Shown here: positions 48,683 through 61,279 of the stretch, piece by piece
How positions within the stretch are numbered: position 1 is the first letter of the stretch
Layout of the letters: each line of letters starts with the position of its first letter
Source: Paralvinella palmiformis
Taxonomy: Eukaryota; Annelida; Polychaeta; Terebellida; Alvinellidae
Length of the DNA: 64,000 nt
Reading direction: 5' to 3'
Assembly: GCA_025642065.1 (NCBI GenBank)
Contig: JAODUP010000355.1
Location: forward strand, 251,501-315,500
The notes under the pieces: generated by a model
The model's input: only the letters and a program-made list of their open reading frames with translations
What the model was told of the DNA's origin: nothing
The model's database searches: none
Translations under genes and position numbers: made by a program

Positions 48683-49670
48683 ACACATAATATACAAGAG
48701 AGTTTGGCTGCACTCGCCTTTCAGTATTTGTATTCTATAAGAGCCTAGAGCGCTGAGGACAACCGCTCTAAATATAGTTGTCTGGGTTGTGAATGACCCT
48801 AAAACCTCATCGGCCAATCAGCGTCTAGCACGAGACGACCACGTTTCATGAATGAAAACCGGCATACTATACGCAGCTCGGCGCCGGGATACGACTGCCG
48901 GCTAGTTACTGCGGTGAAATTCCGGATCGATCGGCGCTCGTCTTTCGCAGGTTCGATCGATGACAGTAGTAGGCAGATTACATTATTAATAAGCGTTTAT
49001 ATTCGTGGTAGTTTTATCGTATTTACGAGCCGAAAATTGGCGCGAACTCGCTGTTATTTGTGTAATGTCTTCTAATGATCCACGTTGCAGCTGCTTTTGG
49101 TTTGACAATGGAGTACTAGTTTTTGGTGTTCTTGTTATATTGCTATATTGCGATTAACTGGAGGGCCAGAACGCAATATGGTACCGCTACTTTTCATGTT
49201 AACTGGTGATATTTATAAGTAACAAGTTGGTCGGCTTCGAAGCGCACTTTCGCTTTATTTATATAGTCCGTCGATCTAAACACGGAATTTCGGCTCATAC
49301 AGGATCAAAAGCAACCACCACACACACGGAGTTCCTGATTACAGTCCCACTCTATCCGTCCTTTCTTTACCCAGAGGCCTGCTCGCATGCAAACAGTTGG
49401 TGCTGCCCCCTCGCGGTAGTAATATGGGTAGAATTCTAGGCCACCACCAGAGGTCAGCCCGTGTCGTGTTGGCGGTTATGTGACTGTTGGAATGTGGCGA
49501 TCTCTATACTTCGGTCGTATATTAAGTATTCTCTAACGGTATACACTGTAACGGTACCCTTTTCGAACTTCATCATATTGTCACAAATAAACGAAATATA
49601 ACATGGTCAGCATTCGAAGTAGTTACTAGCCACTGCTCATGACCAGAGACAAAAACAAAGGACTCAACTA
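48250..49670. other. non-coding upstream flank of cyclin D
   Basis: CpG-rich near 48180-48480, as expected for a promoter flank, then AT-richer. It contains a second CCAATCAG at 48814, an E2F-like site at 49037 and one AT/GT microsatellite. No exon was recognised. Confidence 0.4.
48637..48682. repeat. (AT)n(GT)n microsatellite
   Basis: AT run passing into GT, about 1 kb upstream of the cyclin D start codon. Confidence 0.96.
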
Positions 49671-49673
49671 GAC

Positions 49674-49675
<2 letters not shown>

Positions 49676-49707
<32 letters not shown>
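49676..49707. repeat. (AT)n microsatellite
   Basis: Pure AT run. Confidence 0.95.
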
Positions 49708-49710
<3 letters not shown>

Positions 49711-49995
49711 CAATTGGTGTACAGAAAAACCCACGCACCCACTCAATGGACGCACCCCCTACCCCCACACATGCACAACAACACATATTCATGGCGGTTA
49801 CTGTTGTGCACTGGATTTAAGCCAAATATTTTCAAAGCGATATCGCATATTAATAGCCAACAAACCAGAGCCAGATAACTTGTATTTCCATCACACGACA
49901 AGTTTATCGACATTATCTCTACGGGGAATCGATGAGAAAATTGTTAAGATACCCGCTAAACAAGCTATCGATACAAAAGACAACCGTTATTTATT

Positions 49996-50077
49996 GTGAG
50001 TGAGTGAGTGAGTGAGTGAGTGAGTGAGTGAGTGAGTGAGTGAGTGAGTGAGTGAGTGAGTGAGTGAGTGAGTGAGT
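49996..50077. repeat. (GAGT)n microsatellite
   Basis: About 20 GAGT units, pure. Confidence 0.97.
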
Positions 50078-50159
50078 TTCCCTGGGGAAATATCCATAAA
50101 TCTAGTTGAGACGGATTTGAATCCACAAGCTAGATGGAACCATTTTGAAAATGAACTAA

Positions 50160-51095
50160 TATTACTTCTATAAGACCTGTACTCTCTTCGTGTGTGCAGA
50201 ATGAGAAAAACGGAACCTGTCTTCACGACCACCTGTTATCAGAGACTAAGCCAGTTGCTTCACCATCTACTTTCGCTTATAGAGCACGTACATTAAGACT
50301 TGCCACAACAAACCATCAACATTTAAGAACCCACCTGATATGTGAGCCCCAAAAGTATGGTCTTAAAAGTCGGCTTTCACTATATGTATATGCATACATA
50401 GAGAGAGAGAGGGGTGTGTTATAAAAGAGCGGAAGTGTGATCGCGCCGTGTTTTATCTCATTTTCAATGAGATTCGAGACCCTAGTTCCTGCCGGAAGAA
50501 AGGCCACGTACGTTCGGTGAAAGTTCTAAAAACCGACATACCATAAGGTCTGTCGTTTACGGCGATGTTTGAATTATGTGCGAGGCAGTTCTTTGTCCAT
50601 CGATATTCGTGGACAAGGCGATGGTGGTGGTGTATAACAGCGACGAAATGAGTGAGAGAGAGTGTGTGTGTGTATGTGTGTTGGTGTCTGCGAGTGTGCC
50701 GAAAAAGAAGACTCGAGAGTAGCCGAGACGGCCTCCAGGTCCCACCGTCCGTAGTCAGACATGGTTTCGTCGTATTTTTGCTGAGTCGGCGCGACAAAAG
50801 TGCTGCGTCAGCGAATTAGAACCGAAACTCGGCGACGACTAGACAAGATGTATGTCTCCGTCTCTCTTTCTCTCTATCTCTGTGGAGGCAAACCGAAACG
50901 GAATAAAAATGCTAAAGCCGTAGGACCCGTGTTTTACGAGCAGTCTCTCTCTCTCTCCTGGGGCTCGGTCTGACGAAGGGCGCGCCAGATCAGATCTCGA
51001 CTAAAAGGAAGCCAAGCTACTTTTTTAAAGGCATGTGATCTTTAGGCAAGGCTACCAAAAATAGCATTTATGGCGGGAGTGCTGAACAAACATTA

Positions 51096-51133
<38 letters not shown>

Positions 51134-52700
51134 CTACACCCACACAGAGAGAGAGACACACATATACACACACAATGCGCGAGAACTATGTTGTGTACAG
51201 TTATAATCTAAACACTTCAGTTTGATTTTGGCGCCGAATATGAATTAGTCTGCAACCGCCCCGAGACAAAATGGTCTTCTCAGCCGACCATTAACACCAG
51301 AAATGGGTCATAAAACTGCGGACTATATTATGCGGCGGATTGGTATTATAGTTCGGCGACATTAATACTACGCTGCGATAACTGACCGGATATGGTGGCT
51401 GTGACAATCGCTCTGGGCTCGAACGGAGTTCCGCGCGACGGGCGTGGTGGATCCAGGCGTTCGGTTCTGGACTGGTGATACAGGATTTCAGAATTTTTGT
51501 CGTTGATTTTCATCACGACGCGATATTTTGGCTAGTTCGTTGTACCAACTTAAACAAAATGGAGATTACACACATCTGAGGAGCTTTCGGCACTTGGAAG
51601 TTTCAAGTTGATTTACTTTTCCGATACCTGATTGTACTGGTAGAAACACTGCTGCAGACGAGAACATTTATATTAAAAGGAACTGTTTAGTGTGTCTTAA
51701 TTTATACGAATTCTGGACATTCGTTCCATGTTCAAATATATGGCTGTGAATCGGAAACGCTTACCCAGTTGGGGGAGGGGGGGGGTCATTAACAATAAAC
51801 TGTATCTAAGACAAGAAGGTGTTATTAAAAGGTGGTCAAATATCAATACGACAATACCATATGATGTATGATCATATAAATATAATTATATTTATAAGAA
51901 TGGTTGATCACACGGTGATGCCATGGGGTGCACGAATAGGGTCAGAACTACTTTATGGCGTACGAGCAACGCCATAATGGCAAAGTATTTTGTACATCGG
52001 TGGTATTTACATACAGGCACTACAACGGACAGGGTACATAACAACACACACTATTTATTACACGATGTATACTACAAATGTTTACCCAAATGCCGGTATC
52101 ACTACACCAACGGTGATCCAACAAGTGCCATCACGGGATACGGAAACATCCAGTACCAGTACAGGATTGTGCGAGTCATCCGACATACTATCAATGTGTT
52201 GACACAATATTACACATACACCATCGCCACAGTAATCACTACTACTACTACTACAACCAATACCCTTACTATACTACTCGATATTGGCCAAGCCACTCTT
52301 CACAGTATATACTTTACACGAGCGTATCAATTCGTGTAGTAGTACCCTAGAACTAGTAGTCCATGCTACTCGTGTCCACATAATATCCCCTGTCTCGTCA
52401 GATAACAATCAACTTACTTACCTCGCTCAATAATATCGACCTTTGATCATTCATTGAAATCAATCGAATCTTATCCCAGATAGGATGAAGCAGTACATAT
52501 ACAAGTATAAAGACTCCATGTTGTCGGCTTTCTGTGGCACACTGACCTCGTTTAGTATTGGCTTAGCGCAGAGGAGTGTCGCGACTGGGCTTTATGCAAA
52601 TTAGGACGTCTACGTCACTGGCCTGAAACGTTTCAGACGTCGACTAATTCGTCGTCTGTTGGCGTTGATACCTTACTCATCACAAGTTGAACAGTTATAC
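50160..52700. other. non-coding unique sequence
   Basis: Contains GA, GT and AT runs and, at about 51990-52300, a region rich in ACTACTAC and TATACTACA-like motifs that may be a decayed tandem repeat. No exon was recognised. Confidence 0.4.
51100..51131. repeat. (AT)n microsatellite
   Basis: Pure AT run, followed by GA and CA tracts to about 51174. Confidence 0.95.
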
Positions 52701-52702
52701 GA

Positions 52703-52727
52703 TATATATATATATATATATATATAT
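52703..52727. repeat. (AT)n microsatellite
   Basis: Pure AT run. Confidence 0.94.
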
Positions 52728-52849
52728 TGTGAGATAAGATTATAATGGTCAATAAGTTCGCTTTCAGTTATGAATCATAAGTAGCCTGGGTCCCATTTTT
52801 ATCTGTCCCTGACGTAGGTAACATTATTAATTACTAAACTGTCCTCATC

Positions 52850-53089
52850 TGGTGATAAGAAATATCCGCTCTTTATTGTCTAAACATAACGTCGGGTCTC
52901 GTTTTGTCGGCAAGCTGTACTTGCCGACCAGTCTTATTATGCGGGATGTTTCATCCATCAGTAAAAGGCTGACATTTGAGTATTTTCGTTTACTAGACGG
53001 GTAAAAATTGGATTCAAACCGACCAACTGCAGCTTTGAAGCGTACTGCTCTAACCACGTCAACCAATCACCCACGCGCTCATAATACAA
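52850..53089 (-). mobile_element. tRNA-derived SINE-like element (family D)
   Basis: Minus strand: GTGGGTGATTGGTTGACGTG / GTTAGAGCAGTACGC (A-box region) and GGTCGGTTTGAATCCAA (B box). About 150 bp of body follow, including TACTGATGGATGAAACATCC. Only one copy is in the window, so the family is inferred from the head alone. Confidence 0.45.
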
Positions 53090-53099
53090 TCCCGAAATC

Positions 53100-54300
53100 C
53101 CGATCGTCATTATGACGCACCCCTTCTATTACAGACGCCTATCCATTCAGCTGAGATCAAAAGTAAACAGGTGAATGTTGACATTGGTATTTTTGTCTCA
53201 TGCCCGCAGATGATTGCCATTTTCCCGCAAGCCCGCTACAAAGGCGGGTCAAAAGGTCCGTGGGGCAATGGTACCTTATTAACGCGAAACGTCACCACAA
53301 AAACGATAATTTATTTACCATGCGCGATGTTACTTTAATCGTGCGGCCGTTAGCGGCAAGTGGGACTGTGTGCAATGTCAACATTGGGCCGCTATCGATC
53401 TTTAATTGACTATTATCCTTTTTAGAAGTGGATTAGATTACAGCCTTAATGTTATCTCGACTGCGGCTAAACCTGGATAAGTTTACAACTTATCCTAGGT
53501 GGAGACCTCAACAACCGAACGATTAACTGTTAGAATCGCCTTTAGGTGTCGGGAACAGGCGATTAAAGGTTCCCGATGAATAATGGTAAGCCGTCTCGAA
53601 TACGACGGGGCCACTAGATAATCGACTGATCAATCAGTCAATCAATCATCTAGCCGCCGAGAGTTCTGCAACTCCTTTAACATCTACGACGATCTACAAC
53701 ATTTCTTTTAGAAGCGGTTGAGCAGAGCAAACAAAACTTGGCTAATTCCTACCATCGGGTTGTGGGTATCGGGTTTTCTTGCTGTCAATCAAAAGGTTCT
53801 CTCAAAACGATGACATCTGACCGATCATGACAATTCAAATAAAAGATTTAATTTTTTTGCGATGACACAGACCATGACCATGCCAGCAAACGTTTTCAGA
53901 AACATCAACCGCCCCTCCAAGCCCTCTAGCGAGTTGCAGTTCCCGAGTTGCTGAAGACGACGTTTAAGTCGATCGAGTCGACAGCATGTTTATCGTTGAT
54001 CGAATGCCGTTTCGGAAGCGAGTAAGCCTTCCGTCGGTGGATTAATACCGACAATAAACAATCTCTGTTGACTTTATTTCGTGTGGACAACGGCTCGTAC
54101 TATCGGAGAACAACACACACACTCCTGGCCTCCGATGAAGTACTGAGGCCAGCAGGGTTGGTGCTCTCTGACACGTCGTACAGACATTAGTTAGACGCGC
54201 CGAGAACCTATTTTGGCGTCATAGTCTCCGTGCATCACCATGATGGAACAACGACAATGACATTCGATATCGCTGCGCGGATCAGATCGAAACGGTCACG
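53100..54300. other. non-coding unique sequence
   Basis: No exon, repeat family or structural RNA was recognised. A short CAATCAGTCAATCAATCATC run is at about 53630-53650. Confidence 0.4.
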
Positions 54301-54309
54301 TACATCGAT

Positions 54310-54475
54310 TAGGACTGGTTGATCGGTTTGTTTAGCCGGGACACTGGCCACACCTGGGACAATATGGCCCCGGAGCGCTACTCTTCACTGAAATATCCCA
54401 GAAACACATACCGATTCGAACCCACAACTCGGAGATTTGCGGCCTAACGCTCTTACCATTGTATTACGAGAACGC
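54310..54475 (-). mobile_element. tRNA-derived SINE (family C)
   Basis: Minus strand: CGTTCTCGTAATACAATGGT / AAGAGCGTTAGGCCGC (A-box half), GTGGGTTCGAATCGG (B box), then GTGTTTCTGGGATATTTCAG and AGTAGCGCTCC. It has a tRNA-like head, but the acceptor ends do not pair. Confidence 0.5.
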
Positions 54476-54479
54476 CCAT

Positions 54480-56080
54480 AACCGACCAGGAGATGTAGGG
54501 GTTTCTGGGGAGGCAGGAATTTCGCTGCAACTCGCCAGACAGCGCCCGCTGGTGATTTTTTAGAAAGTTTTCATTCATTTTTTAATCAAACAAAAAGGGA
54601 AGGTTCGTAGGTAAAAAAAACAGTTATCGTTTTTATGGTCATTTCCAACTATACTCCTGTGGATAAGGTGACCGGTAAACAGTTGTTATGGTAACTGTTA
54701 TCCCTTGTCAGATTAATAGCTGTCACGCAAATGTTTAGACGTCTAGTCGTCTTCGTCCAATGGAAACCAGCTGTTTTATGTCTAGTTAGACACAGCTGTG
54801 TGATGAACTGAGACTCAACCGATGATCGGTTCTTCGAAATTCCAACATCGAGAGATAAACAAAATTTTTAGGAAGAACCTGGTGAATCAGTGTAGATCCT
54901 GAACTGTACATGGATGATCCTGGGGGGTTTATTTCTTTTCCAACATCATTTACCTCATCCAATTTAACTCAAATCATTATCTATCTTATTCAGGCAAGTT
55001 CTGATTTAAGTCACCGGGTAACCATATAATATATCACTAGGCAGTAGGCAGGACTCGCACTCGGAACCTCTCCCATTCCGTTCCGTCACTTTACTGGCTG
55101 GGCAATCGTATCTGTAGTCGTCCGCAGTTTAGCCGTCTGACTACCTGTGTATGTGTATGTGTGTGGTGTGGCGGGGGTGTATGTATAGCAAGCTGTCTCC
55201 CATACATTGACATCCTGAACAACTATCCAGTGTTCAGCTGGCTAATGAGATAATCTCGAATTCCGGCTGCCTCTTGAAGTTGAATAGTTATCGGGTGTCC
55301 GTCCACTCGAGTACCGCGCTAATATCGCAAAACTAGCTACAGTCGAAGGACAAATAGCGCAAAAATAACACACATTAGAAGACCTACTCGACAGACAAAC
55401 GGCGGATCCCCAACCTGTGTTTGGATCTGCACCTGCGGCTGAGCTTCCAGTCTCTTTTTTAATTACATAATAACAAAAACGTCCCGTACGAACGTTTTTT
55501 GTAACGGCTCCGCTGATTGGTCGGCCGCCAGTCACGCGATCCGCACGGTATCCGGGCGCTGCCCGGATTTAGGTATCTGAGAAACTTTGACGGTGTTTAT
55601 GAGCTGCGGCTTGTTGATGATCGTATATCTTGCGAAGACCGCTATCAGATTAATTACGCAGATAAGACGACATCTAGTGAGGCCGTCACAGAGCGGAGTT
55701 AAATGGCGGAACAGACAAGAGTCAGCCAGTCGGCCTGAAAACATCGGCTCCACTTCAACGGCGAAGTTATTGCAAAAAGGTGATGAGAACAAATCTTAAT
55801 AATACCATCAAATATTTACCGAACATGAACGGTAGGCAGTCTCCAAGAGAGCGGAGAGGAGACCCACACCAGACGCCGAACGAGACAGAAAAGGCCGAAT
55901 AAAATACGACCGGCGAGTCATTCGTCGATTAAACCATATTTACCATTGTCTTAGTGCACGTTCTGTACTGTTTCTCTAAAAACTTTCATTAGGTCGGGGG
56001 TTGGAACTTCTCGTTTTGTCTTCCTAGTCATATACGCGAGGAGAATGGACTCGTCTAGCCAGGGTATATGTTGTGAAATG
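54480..56080. other. non-coding unique sequence
   Basis: Weak tRNA-like traces around 55035-55115 on the minus strand are too degraded to call. Nothing else was recognised. Confidence 0.35.
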
Positions 56081-56084
56081 AAAC

Positions 56085-56668
56085 AGGACAAAATCCCGGC
56101 GGAGAGAACCCCGCTGGAAAAATCCCATCCTCTTATCCCAAAAGTGGACGAAATCCCAGTTTGATAAATAAAGCTCGATTTATGTATACATTATTATGAA
56201 CGATCATTTGAAACGAATGGATGCTCCAACACCATACAAGAACTCCGCTACGTGCACTCTTAGATGAGGACTGGCGATCTGAACGCAGGTCGACAGGGCG
56301 TTGTTCGAAGGTTTTGTGAGCTCTGTGGGCACGTCTTTGCGGTCGTTCACCAATCTGGTTTGAAGCATTGTTGTTGCAGCTAGTGCCTGATCCCATCTGA
56401 AAGGACTCGATCACAGTCGTAGGGTTTGGCAACTGCAACTAGATCATGGTTGTGTTCTTTGACACTCATTGGAACTGATATGTCATGATGATCAGTGCAT
56501 AAAAATTGTATATATGTTATCTAAATATAATATGATAACCGGGGAATGGCCTTTACACCTAAACTTATTAATTAATCTTATACGAGACTGGGGTTTTGTC
56601 CACTTTGGCGATAAGAAGCTGGGATTTTGTCCGCTGGGGTTTTGTCCACTGAGTTTTGTCCACTGGGT
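56085..56668. mobile_element. foldback element with GGACAAAATCCCAG end modules
   Basis: Left end modules are GGACAAAATCCCGGCGG, GGAAAAATCCCATCCTCTTA and GTGGACGAAATCCCAGT. The right end, reverse-complemented, gives GTGGACAAAACTCAG, GTGGACAAAACCCCAG, CGGACAAAATCCCAGCTTCT, TATCGCCAAA and GTGGACAAAACCCCAGT. The inner about 48 bp of the two ends (56113-56160 and 56583-56637) align well as inverted repeats. The core of about 420 bp is unique and non-coding. Confidence 0.65.
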
Positions 56669-56669
56669 T

Positions 56670-57720
56670 ATTGTCATGGAACCGTTTTAAAGTCCCTCTT
56701 CTCCAGGTAGTTGGGATATTGGAACCTGTTTGTCCTGGAGTCTATGGATTCCTCCCCATTTTCCAATCTTGTTCAGCAATTGTAATCATTCATGTATTCA
56801 ATGAGTGCTCCCTAACAAGTTTTTTTTCTCTCCAAAAGCTAACCAATTTCACTGAACTTGAAAATGAGTCTTTTTAAAGACATTTGACAGTGTTCGTATA
56901 AATATCCAGTGATAACAAACACTGGATGTCCATCCATTCGGATTCAGCCCGAATTAAAGACAGCGCATCAACGCGAGGACGACAGTAAACACCAGATTGT
57001 GCCCGATTTCGATTCAGAACGTGGCACCCCTCAAGTGGTATTCATTCGAGTCGAGAATCGTTCGCCGGAACTGCCGGTTGAATAATGGCGTCGTGTAAAT
57101 AAACGAAGCTCCGCCTACCGGGAAATAATTAGAGACGAACAAATCAAACGGACAAAGTGAGAGAGAATTTGTTAGAGGCGAGTCACAGGACGATCTGATG
57201 ACTCTCCGTTAGGTAATATGTCCTCATCAACAATATGGTGTCGGTACAAAGGACGGCGAAGACAATATAGATGGGACGTCCTTTACAGCATCAAAGCACG
57301 GCCACTCTCCATCCCGGCTCCCTGCCGAGAAGGGCACAGCGGCGTTGGAGGGCCGTCCCCTTTTCCTGGCCCTGTTGGCCTGTTTGTCTAAAATGCTGGT
57401 CAAATATTGGCCGAAACACCCCGTAGGGGCAGGGCTCTTACCCTGTTTACATTTAATTGCATTAGGGCAATAACTTTTGCTGATGGACGAGGGAAGGCCC
57501 TCTCCTAAACCATGATATATTGTTCGGAGCAGATAACTGGAGGTTATGTCAACAAGCCGATCCTAAAGGACTGTGTGTGTCAGGGTCTTTGTGTGTGCGC
57601 GCGCCCGCGCGCGTGCATTCGCCAGTAAGTCAGTCGGGCAGTCAGGATTTCATTCAGTTTGTCTTTCTGTTTTATAAACAAACATACAAAAGCCATCCAC
57701 GCACAAATACAAATACAGAC
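56670..57720. other. non-coding unique sequence
   Basis: No exon or repeat was recognised, apart from an alternating GC stretch (GCGCGCGCCCGCGCGCG) near 57597-57613. Confidence 0.4.
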
Positions 57721-57723
57721 ACA

Positions 57724-57798
<75 letters not shown>

Positions 57799-57799
57799 G
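57721..57799. repeat. compound (CA)n(TA)n(GA)n microsatellite
   Basis: Three consecutive dinucleotide blocks; CA to about 57755, TA to 57780, GA to 57798. Confidence 0.97.
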
Positions 57800-58373
57800 A
57801 CTGCATCAACTCCGTAACATCTACGAAGTCTTAACCTTGAAGCACAACGACGTTCGTCACAAGACAGACAGCGACCAGCTTGGGATAGCCAATGGTAGTA
57901 GTAGGTGGCCGTTCTCATTCGATGACCCCCCCAAAATAATAAAAAATTAAATGAAGAGAGAGAAAAAACCTTCAAAAAAAATTCCTTCCGATGCTTCCAG
58001 AGGTTTGTGTTCTCGCCGGCGGAGCTTTGTATTAAACACAAAACAGCTATTTCAGTTCCGACAAAAGATTTTCGCGAACCCAGTTCTCTTCAGAGCAAAT
58101 ATCGGCGCTGCTTTTGTTGACATACAAAGAGCAGGCCGTATTGATCTGTTGGCGCAAACTATCTACACTATTTGCGTAAGTAATTTTTCCGCCTTCATCC
58201 AATGATATCTCGAAGAAGCCGAGTCCGGAACACAGCCATCATGACAAAGACGACGTCCACGACGAACACTGAGTTACTATGAGGAATTAAACATCTCACG
58301 TGTCTCCTCCAATAAACTGCTGATTACTGCCAGTTTGTGACATTCAAACCTCCGCCTGACCCCCATGTCCTGG

Positions 58374-58374
58374 A

Positions 58375-58427
<53 letters not shown>
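58374..58427. repeat. (AT)n microsatellite
   Basis: Pure AT run of about 27 units. Confidence 0.97.
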
Positions 58428-58428
<1 letters not shown>

Positions 58429-58531
58429 GAAAATGACACCTATTTATAACTCAGTGTTATTCAAATAGCGAGGTAAACAATGATTATCATATATACTGCA
58501 GTAGGTCAGATACATCAACAGGTGTCAATGT

Positions 58532-59126
58532 CGGACGTTTTGGCCACGGACATTTTGGCCATGGACGTTTTGGCCAGGGACTTTTGGCCATGGACAGTTT
58601 GGCCATGGGCGTTTTGGCCACGGACATTTTGGCCAGGGACTTTTGGCCATGTACAGTTTGGCCATGGACGTTTCGGCCACGCCCATGCACCTCTGGATGT
58701 TTTGGCCACGGTAATATTCAAGGTGGACGGATATGGGAACAGACCTGACTTTAATAACACAATTAGGGCAGATTCTCAGTTCCGTCGAGTGTGTCCTTAA
58801 TTAGAATTGATATTTGTACGATGAAACGTTGGTTATATTGCATCTAAATATTGCATTAAAATAATCTTGTAAGACGCTTACCAATTTGTGTTCATTATTT
58901 TTACTTCAAAATAACGTCACAAAATAAGTTCATTGCAGATTGATCAAAATATAAATCGTAGAAATCGAGCTGTTAAAACTTATGTGGCAAAGACCAAAGG
59001 GCAAAAGACAAGGTGTACAATTAATGAAAGGGCTAAAGACTTAGGGCTAAAACACCGAAGGGGTAACAGACCTACGGCCAAAAAGACCTAGGGGCAAACG
59101 ACCGGAGGGCCGAAAGACCTGGACCC
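58532..59126. mobile_element. probable foldback element with long TTTTGGCC repeat arrays at both ends
   Basis: The left array (58532-58711) holds about 12 tandem units of about 15 bp with core GGACNTTTTGGCCA. The right array (58984-59126) holds about 8-9 units. Reverse-complemented, they read like AGGTCTTTTTGGCC, a related module in inverted orientation. The flanks carry GTCAATGT (58524-58531) and GTCAATAT (59127-59134), a 7/8 match that may be an old 8-bp target duplication. The spacer is AT-rich and non-coding. The alternative is two unrelated minisatellites. Confidence 0.5.
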
Positions 59127-59478
59127 GTCAATATCATATCTGATAAACATGGTTCTTCCTAATGGACAACGTGCCAGGTAGATTCAGTTCGATCGATCGT
59201 TTGTCAATGATGTCCCCTTTTACGAAATGCTACACCAGATTTATAAAAATAATTTATCAGATTTCAAGAAGGTCCGTCCTACACGAAAAACTCATCATCG
59301 AACCGAATAAGAATTAATATAACGATTATTAATTAAACGATCGGGTCACAACGAGATTAGTTGGCATAAAATTAGACAATACGACGACAAAACTTGTCCC
59401 GAAGATGAAATAAGTGAATGAATTAGTGAGTGTCATCTAAATAGACGTCCATTAATGTTAGAGGAGAAGGACCAATTA

Positions 59479-59494
59479 GAGAGAGAGAGAGAGA

Positions 59495-59540
<46 letters not shown>
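59479..59540. repeat. (GA)n(GT)n microsatellite
   Basis: GA run, short spacer, then GT run. Confidence 0.96.
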
Positions 59541-59542
<2 letters not shown>

Positions 59543-59689
59543 CTTGTTTGATTATAATTAAGCTCGTTCTATCACAATTGAGATGTCAGACAGATACTTG
59601 ACACGTTCTATCTCTATTTGAACAAAGTAAACAAATCCTCTTCTTATCTGGACATAGACCATCTTATAATCTAATACTACACACTCTCT

Positions 59690-59717
59690 CTCCTTTATCT
59701 CTCTCTCTCTCTCTCTC

Positions 59718-59748
<31 letters not shown>
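59690..59748. repeat. (CT)n(TTA)n microsatellite
   Basis: CT run, then about ten ATT units. Confidence 0.95.
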
Positions 59749-59750
<2 letters not shown>

Positions 59751-59864
59751 GGGCCGTTGAATATGTTAGTGGCAAATGTTGTAATTCATAATTGGGTCTC
59801 TTAACTAATTGTCCACATGTAGTAATAATCATATTTAATTATTTTTATTAAAATTTCACCGCTG

Positions 59865-59865
<1 letters not shown>

Positions 59866-59906
<41 letters not shown>

Positions 59907-59928
59907 AACACAGAGAGAGAGAGGGGGG
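59866..59928. repeat. (CT)n(CA)n(GA)n microsatellite
   Basis: CT, CA and GA blocks in succession, ending in a G run. Confidence 0.95.
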
Positions 59929-60403
59929 GGAGTATTTGGCCACAATCTTAGACCAACAATCAACTTCTGACCAAATGCTGATTAACCGCCTTTGTTCTAT
60001 CGGCGTGGGTGGACTTTCCATTATTATATGGTTTGTTGGTCTGTCGACCGGCCGGCGATCGGCGTGTTACAATTCCCCAAGTGGCGCCACTTATAACAAA
60101 CCTACAACGGCGAGACCTTAAAACAGCCCGAGCCATTCACACCGAGCTGTACACACTGGCACATCGGGACGCTCGTACCTCTAACACCGACACCCACACA
60201 TAGACACACGCACACACATTCATACACACACACGCGAGCGCGCAGACTTAAGACACTATCAGCTATATAGCTCTAAGCCAGACTAGACTGACACATGTGT
60301 AAGACAACAACACTGGCTACAATAGCTGACAGCATAATCAGGTGCCAGACGTCGTGTACTTAAACTATTACACTGGGCTATAATATACTGGCATGAGATG
60401 ATA

Positions 60404-60404
<1 letters not shown>

Positions 60405-60435
<31 letters not shown>
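60405..60435. repeat. (AT)n microsatellite
   Basis: Pure AT run. Confidence 0.95.
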
Positions 60436-60437
<2 letters not shown>

Positions 60438-60861
60438 CGTGCTGGCCACGGGACAGCGACGTAATAACAAGGAACCACCAATCAAGATAATCGCGGCCAT
60501 ATTTCCCTGAGGAGCGTAATGCAGGCGTTGTCATTGTGTTGGGGCGTCTTAAGCTCCATCTGTTTGGTATACTATTTCAAACTTCGGTATCTTTCGAGAT
60601 GGACAGAAGTCCGCAGTCTGTGACGACGCGTATCCGTCAACAATTCATCCACGGCTGAAATATCGGCGTTTCAGTACGTCCAGTTTCACAGAACATTATC
60701 ATGTTCGTAATAACTGCACGTATTTCAGTACGGGTATTGTAAAAACGGAGCCGTTTTAGGGTATTTGGTAAAATGCGGACGGTTGCGGGTGAGGTCGAAG
60801 CATGGATACTTTCAGCGATATGGAAATGCTGGCAATATTTTGCTGAATTTCAGTTTTGAGC

Positions 60862-60885
60862 CTCTCTCTCTCTCTCTCTCTCTCT

Positions 60886-60914
<29 letters not shown>
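60862..60914. repeat. (CT)n(GT)n microsatellite
   Basis: CT run passing into GT run. Confidence 0.96.
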
Positions 60915-60916
<2 letters not shown>

Positions 60917-61246
60917 AATTGAAAAGTGCGTTTAAAAAGAAGAGCAAAAACTGATAACATCAGTCATATCTCTCTGTGGTATGATGACGCCGACCAGCGC
61001 TCAATGGAGGGGCTGACGTTTTCGCATTAATCATCTAATCATATTCAGATCAGTAAGAACAAATGATATCATATTTATGCAACATTTATCATATACCTAT
61101 AGCAACCACCCATGAACTCTGTACATCAAACAATTAGTAACCACCAACTGACAGCGAGTTGGTCGGCTGAATCTTCGATGTGGTACACTCGAAAACTTCA
61201 AACAACTCATCCAGCAACATCGGGACATCCTGCTTAGTGGCTGATC

Positions 61247-61279
<33 letters not shown>

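Noticed and set aside
58532..58711. CRISPR-like regular repeats
   Set aside because: Units of about 15 bp are tandem without unique spacers of CRISPR length, and the DNA is animal.
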